From the NCBI RefSeq assembly GCF_001020205.1, contig NZ_CP011663.1:682001-746000 (forward strand): DNA of 64,000 bases, in the 5' to 3' direction. The position numbers were made by a program, and so were the translations under genes. Shown here one piece after another: positions 60,606 to 64,000 of this stretch; the first letter of the stretch is position 1, and every line of letters begins with the position of its first letter. The notes beneath the pieces are model-generated. The model did no database searches and had not been told where the DNA came from. It saw only the letters and a program-made list of their open reading frames with translations. Origin of the DNA: Clostridium sporogenes. GTDB lineage: Bacteria; Bacillota; Clostridia; Clostridiales; Clostridiaceae.

Positions 60606-61421
60606 TTAATATGCCATATTGTGAATATTTCTTTTATTGTCCAAATAATCTCGTGCAAAATCCCCAATTATATTTATGCTTAAACTTAAGAGCATAATAG
60701 CAGCGCCAGGAGCTATTATTAGTATTGGATGACTAAGATAATAGCTTTTAGCATCACTTATCATTATTCCCCAATCAGGAGTAGGGGGCTTTAATCCAAG
60801 TCCTAAAAAGCTAAGACTTGCTATGGATAATATAACTTTACCTATTCTTACTGTGAATAAAACTATAAAAGGACCTATTATATTGGGAATTATATGATGA
60901 ATTATTATATAGAAATCCATAGCACCAATAGCTTTAGTTCCTTCAATATAATCTTCTTCACGTATACTTAAAACTTCACTTCGAACTATTCTAGAAAAAC
61001 CAGCCCAGGATGTAATAACAACAGATAATAATATGCTTTTTATACCAGAACCCATTATACCTATTATGGCAATCATAAAACTCATTGAAGGTATGGATTG
61101 CAGTATATTTACTATTATTTGTATAAAGGAATCTAATTTTCCGCCATAATAACCAGATAATATTCCAATTATAAAGCCTAAAGCCATAGTCATTATTGAA
61201 GCTACAATAGATAAAAGAATGGAACTTCGTCCGCCATAAAGTAATCTACTGAGTACATCTCTACCTAAAGCATCTGTGCCTAATAAATGGGATCTGCAGG
61301 GAGGGCATAAAGCATTTACCATATCCACTTTTACAGGATCATAAGGAGAAATTAATGGGGCAAATATGCTTAAGAGTAGAATTATAGCTAAAGTAATAAC
61401 AGCAAATTTATATATTTTCAT
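60606..61421 (-). CDS. Peptide/nickel ABC importer permease (OppC/DppC/NikC type)
   Basis: 271 residues with six membrane helices. The N-terminal helix and short extracytoplasmic loop HLLGTDALGRDVLSRLLYGGRSSI is the conserved OppC/DppC signature. The EAA coupling loop EGTKAIGAMDFYIIIHHIIPNIIGPFIV is near residue 165, and SFLGLGLKPPTPDWGIMISD is the final conserved segment. ATG 61421 is chosen; GTG 61433 overlaps the RBS AGGAGG. Begins one base after the OppB-type stop. Confidence 0.93.
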   Translation of the reverse strand: MKIYKFAVITLAIILLLSIFAPLISPYDPVKVDMVNALCPPCRSHLLGTDALGRDVLSRLLYGGRSSILLSIVASIMTMALGFIIGILSGYYGGKLDSFIQIIVNILQSIPSMSFMIAIIGIMGSGIKSILLSVVITSWAGFSRIVRSEVLSIREEDYIEGTKAIGAMDFYIIIHHIIPNIIGPFIVLFTVRIGKVILSIASLSFLGLGLKPPTPDWGIMISDAKSYYLSHPILIIAPGAAIMLLSLSINIIGDFARDYLDNKRNIHNMAY

Positions 61422-61422
61422 A

Positions 61423-62373
61423 TTAGGATTCACCTCCTAGTCTTATTTTAGGATTTAAAATAAGGTAGGATAGATCTATAAGTAAGTTAAAAATTATATA
61501 GACAATGCCTGTAAACAAAACATAGCCTTGTACTACAGGGTAATCTCTATTAAATATTCCTTCAATAACAAATCTTCCCATGCCAGGAATAGCAAATATG
61601 CTTTCGATTATAGCGGTACCGCCAAGTATACCAGCAAAATAATTTCCTATAAGTGTTATGACTGGTAACAAAGAATTTAAAAATGCATGTTTCATAACTA
61701 TAATTTTATAGGAAAGACCCTTTGATTCTGCGGTTATAATATAATTTTTATTAAGCTCTTTTAAAACATTTGCTCTTGTAAGTCGCATTATCACCCCTAT
61801 AGTTCCTGAAGCTAATATAAAAGAGGGCATAATAAGACTTTTAAAGCTTTCAAAACCACTGGTAGGGAGTATTTTAAGTTTTTCTGAAAAGATTGTTATT
61901 GAAATAAATGCAAACCAAAATCCAGGAATAGAAATAAAAATTAAGGCTATAATTCTGCCTATATTATCAATATAGCTATTATTTTTTACTGCCATAATAA
62001 CTCCTAAAGGTATACCAATTAAAATGGCTAGAATTACTGAAAATATAGCTATAGAAAAAGTTACTGGAATTCTTCTAACTAGTTCATCAAATACTGGTTC
62101 TCCAGAGATATAAGATTTTCCTAAGTCACCATTAATGGCTTTTTTTACCCAATTTACATATTGTATAGGAAGGGGATCATTTAACCCCATTTCTTCTCTA
62201 AGATTAAATATTTCTGTTTCTGTAGGCTGATTTATACCGTCCATAGAAAGAACTTGAAGCGCCGGATCTCCCGGCGCTAATATTCCTAATGTAAAAGAAA
62301 TAAGAGAAACTCCTATAAGTACAGGAATCGAATGAATCAATTTTTTAAACAAATATTTTAAAGACTGTTTCAT
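61423..62373 (-). CDS. Peptide/nickel ABC importer permease (OppB/DppB/NikB type)
   Basis: 316 residues with six membrane helices. The N-terminal segment LIHSIPVLIGVSLISFTLGILAPGDPA is the conserved OppB/DppB start. The EAA loop ANVLKELNKNYIITAESKGLSYKIIVMKHAFLNSLLPVITLIG lies near residue 205, and IESIFAIPGMGRFVIEGIFNRDYPVVQG near 260. It starts at the base after the substrate-binding protein stop, so it is translationally coupled. Confidence 0.93.
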   Translation of the reverse strand: MKQSLKYLFKKLIHSIPVLIGVSLISFTLGILAPGDPALQVLSMDGINQPTETEIFNLREEMGLNDPLPIQYVNWVKKAINGDLGKSYISGEPVFDELVRRIPVTFSIAIFSVILAILIGIPLGVIMAVKNNSYIDNIGRIIALIFISIPGFWFAFISITIFSEKLKILPTSGFESFKSLIMPSFILASGTIGVIMRLTRANVLKELNKNYIITAESKGLSYKIIVMKHAFLNSLLPVITLIGNYFAGILGGTAIIESIFAIPGMGRFVIEGIFNRDYPVVQGYVLFTGIVYIIFNLLIDLSYLILNPKIRLGGES

Positions 62374-63960
62374 TTATTTGCTCCACTGAAGTTCTGGAAG
62401 GGTAGTTCCATAAATAAATGCATTGTGTCCAGTAACTCTTTTATTATAAACTACTAAATTTACTTCATTAAAAAGAGGGATTGTAGGAAGTTCTTTAGCT
62501 GATATATCCTGAAGCTCATTATATATTTCTCCTCTTTTTTTCATATCTACAGTTTTTGTAGCAGTTTGTAATAATTCATCAACATGAGAATTTTTATATC
62601 CTAAGTTATATTCTTTATTTGTATCACCAGTACTTTTCATATGTGTTTCAAGTATAGTGTATGGTTCCATATTTGGTAGTCCACGTCTGTCCATGAATAA
62701 ATGAAAATTACCTTTTTTAGCAATTTCCCTAGAAGCAGCTAATTCACAATTAACTATAGACACATTTAATCCTATAGATTTTAAAGTAGCCTGTATGTAT
62801 TCAGCCTCTTCCTTATAAGGATAAGCTTTTACCAAGTGAGCAGGAACTATAAGTTGAACATCTGCAGTTTTACCCTTTAATACTTTAGATGCTAAATCTT
62901 TTGCTTTTTCTAAATTATGTTCTGCTTTTATGTCCTTATAAAAAGGGGAAGTATAGTTTAAAATATTTTGTGTAGATTTTCCAAAGTTGTTATAGAATTT
63001 ATTAACAATCAAATCTCTATCTAAAGCAAGACTTACTGCTTGTTTCATTCTAACATCATTAAAAGGCGCTTTATTTCCATTAGCATAAAGATAATGAGAA
63101 ATTGTTGATTTTTCATATGAGCTTACAAATTTATCATCTTTTAAAAGTTCTTTAGCTAAATTAGGTGGGATTGCACCTAAGTCTAAAACTCCCATAATTT
63201 CTCCAGACTTTAGAGCTGAAAATCTTGTTTGAGGATCTGGAATAGTTTTGATTTTTATTTTTTTAGATTTAGCTTTGCTTCCCCAATAATTATCAAAAGC
63301 ATCTAATACACAATAAGAATCTTTTTTGTATTCAATTAGTTTAAAAGGACCTGTTGCATTAGGCTTATCCACTACAAAATTACCATCTTTACCGAAATCC
63401 TTTGGATGGAATATAGGGCTTCCGAAGTTAACCATATTGTATGGTAATGTAGGTACTGGGTTTTTAAAATTTAATTTTACTGTGTAATCATCTACTTTAA
63501 CACAATCAATTAATCCAGGATATATTTTATTTACTTTAAAAGTGTAGAAATTAGATTTACCTTTTTTAAGTTTTTTATATCTATCAAAGTTAGCAACTAC
63601 TATATCTGCATTAAACTTTTCTCCATTATGGAAAGTTACTCCCTGTTGCAGCTTAAAAGTCCATTGCTTTGCATCTTTTGACATTTCCCAAGACTTAGCT
63701 AATTTGGGAGAAGGTTCACCTTTTTTGTTCATAGTAACAAGTGGTTCCCAAACATAGGATATAATATTAGTGAAATGTATATTTTCTTTTCCTGGAGCTA
63801 TATCTCTAGGAGCAGCTAGTACTATTTCTTTATTATTATCAGTTTTTGTAGTTGTCTTTTCAGATTTATTTGTACATCCTGATAAAATAATACACGATGC
63901 CATTATAAAAAGTAACAATTTACTGAATATGCTTTTTTTCTTAGATAATAGTTTTGTCAT
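62374..63960 (-). CDS. Substrate-binding lipoprotein of the ABC importer (SBP_bac_5)
   Basis: 528 residues. Signal peptide with lipobox IILSGCTNK, followed by a family 5 binding domain: VWEPLVTMNKKGEPSPKLAKSWEMSKDAKQWTFKLQQGVTFHNGEKFNADIVVANFDR, RMKQAVSLALDRDLIV and PTIPLFNEVNLVVYNKR. NikA-like features such as RDIAPGKENIHFTN and GLPNMEPYTI suggest metal-chelate or small-peptide uptake more than long oligopeptides, but the substrate cannot be read from sequence. ATG 63960 follows GGAGG; TTG 63966 is in frame but upstream. First gene of the operon; its promoter lies at the window edge. Confidence 0.92.
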   Translation of the reverse strand: MTKLLSKKKSIFSKLLLFIMASCIILSGCTNKSEKTTTKTDNNKEIVLAAPRDIAPGKENIHFTNIISYVWEPLVTMNKKGEPSPKLAKSWEMSKDAKQWTFKLQQGVTFHNGEKFNADIVVANFDRYKKLKKGKSNFYTFKVNKIYPGLIDCVKVDDYTVKLNFKNPVPTLPYNMVNFGSPIFHPKDFGKDGNFVVDKPNATGPFKLIEYKKDSYCVLDAFDNYWGSKAKSKKIKIKTIPDPQTRFSALKSGEIMGVLDLGAIPPNLAKELLKDDKFVSSYEKSTISHYLYANGNKAPFNDVRMKQAVSLALDRDLIVNKFYNNFGKSTQNILNYTSPFYKDIKAEHNLEKAKDLASKVLKGKTADVQLIVPAHLVKAYPYKEEAEYIQATLKSIGLNVSIVNCELAASREIAKKGNFHLFMDRRGLPNMEPYTILETHMKSTGDTNKEYNLGYKNSHVDELLQTATKTVDMKKRGEIYNELQDISAKELPTIPLFNEVNLVVYNKRVTGHNAFIYGTTLPELQWSK

Positions 63961-64000
63961 AATCAATCCTCCGATTTTAATTTGAAAATAAAAAAATCTT

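Noticed and set aside
1..64000. CRISPR array, tRNA/rRNA genes, intact insertion sequence, prophage or botulinum neurotoxin cluster
   Set aside because: No regularly spaced repeats, tRNA-like cloverleaf with anticodon loop, transposase, integrase or neurotoxin motif was recognised in any frame.

Overview
Low-GC, AT-rich Firmicute chromosome. The codon usage, strong AGGAGG-type ribosome binding sites, frequent TTG/GTG starts and gene content (T-box asnS, purine riboswitch before an NCS2 permease, DegV, UPF0316, LtaS-type sulfatase, Van-like two-component genes, tandem cyclopropane synthases) point to Clostridium sensu stricto. Clostridium botulinum group I / C. sporogenes is the most likely home, but this is inferred from overall resemblance only. 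No rRNA, tRNA, CRISPR array, intact insertion sequence, prophage or neurotoxin gene was seen.

Layout. 1-7.8 kb: the end of a radical SAM/SPASM protein with a CCC tail, a HExxH metallopeptidase, two GNAT acetyltransferases, an exporter-type ABC transporter, a DUF4097-like lipoprotein and a FtsX/ATPase pair, all on the + strand. It looks like the distal part of a peptide natural-product (RiPP) maturation and export locus whose precursor genes lie outside the window. 7.9-16.4 kb: a further GNAT, a TetR/YciI divergent pair with a very clear operator, a riboswitch-controlled purine permease, a second YciI-like gene with an operator inside its promoter, DegV, UPF0316 and an LtaS-like enzyme. 16.4-22.5 kb: a sigma-54 activator, a NupC nucleoside transporter with an attenuator-like leader, T-box asnS, and a stand-alone ClpP-like protease.

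22.5-38.2 kb is an envelope-sensing block: PadR + DUF2812, LytTR + LiaF-like protein, a small type I toxin-antitoxin candidate, a decayed histidine-kinase fragment, a CPBP protease + XRE regulator, two tandem paralogous lipoproteins followed by an OmpR-type two-component system, a VanY-VanR-VanS operon, and a TetR-controlled EmrB-type efflux pump. 38.5-46.1 kb (mostly - strand): a PTS IIC protein with a GlnK/GlnL-like two-component system, two tandem cyclopropane-fatty-acid synthases, CsaA and a frameshifted AraC regulator.

46.4-57.5 kb (+ strand): VOC protein, a MutS2-like protein lacking the Smr domain behind a structured leader, a decayed alpha/beta hydrolase, a Cys-rich four-helix protein, a DEAD-box helicase, a ferritin-like protein, a MarR/MFS pair, an MBL-fold hydrolase and an AraC regulator. 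57.7-64 kb (- strand): AlkD-like repair protein and a complete five-gene peptide/nickel-type ABC importer.

A theme of the window is local control. At least six regulator genes sit next to promoters whose -35/-10 boxes are overlapped or flanked by palindromes or helical-period direct repeats that can be read directly in the sequence. The most interesting candidates are the RiPP-locus edge, the type I toxin-antitoxin pair at 25.7-26.1 kb, the structured leaders before nupC and the mutS2-like gene, the three tandem decamers before the PTS gene, and a dispersed structured repeat present in three copies.
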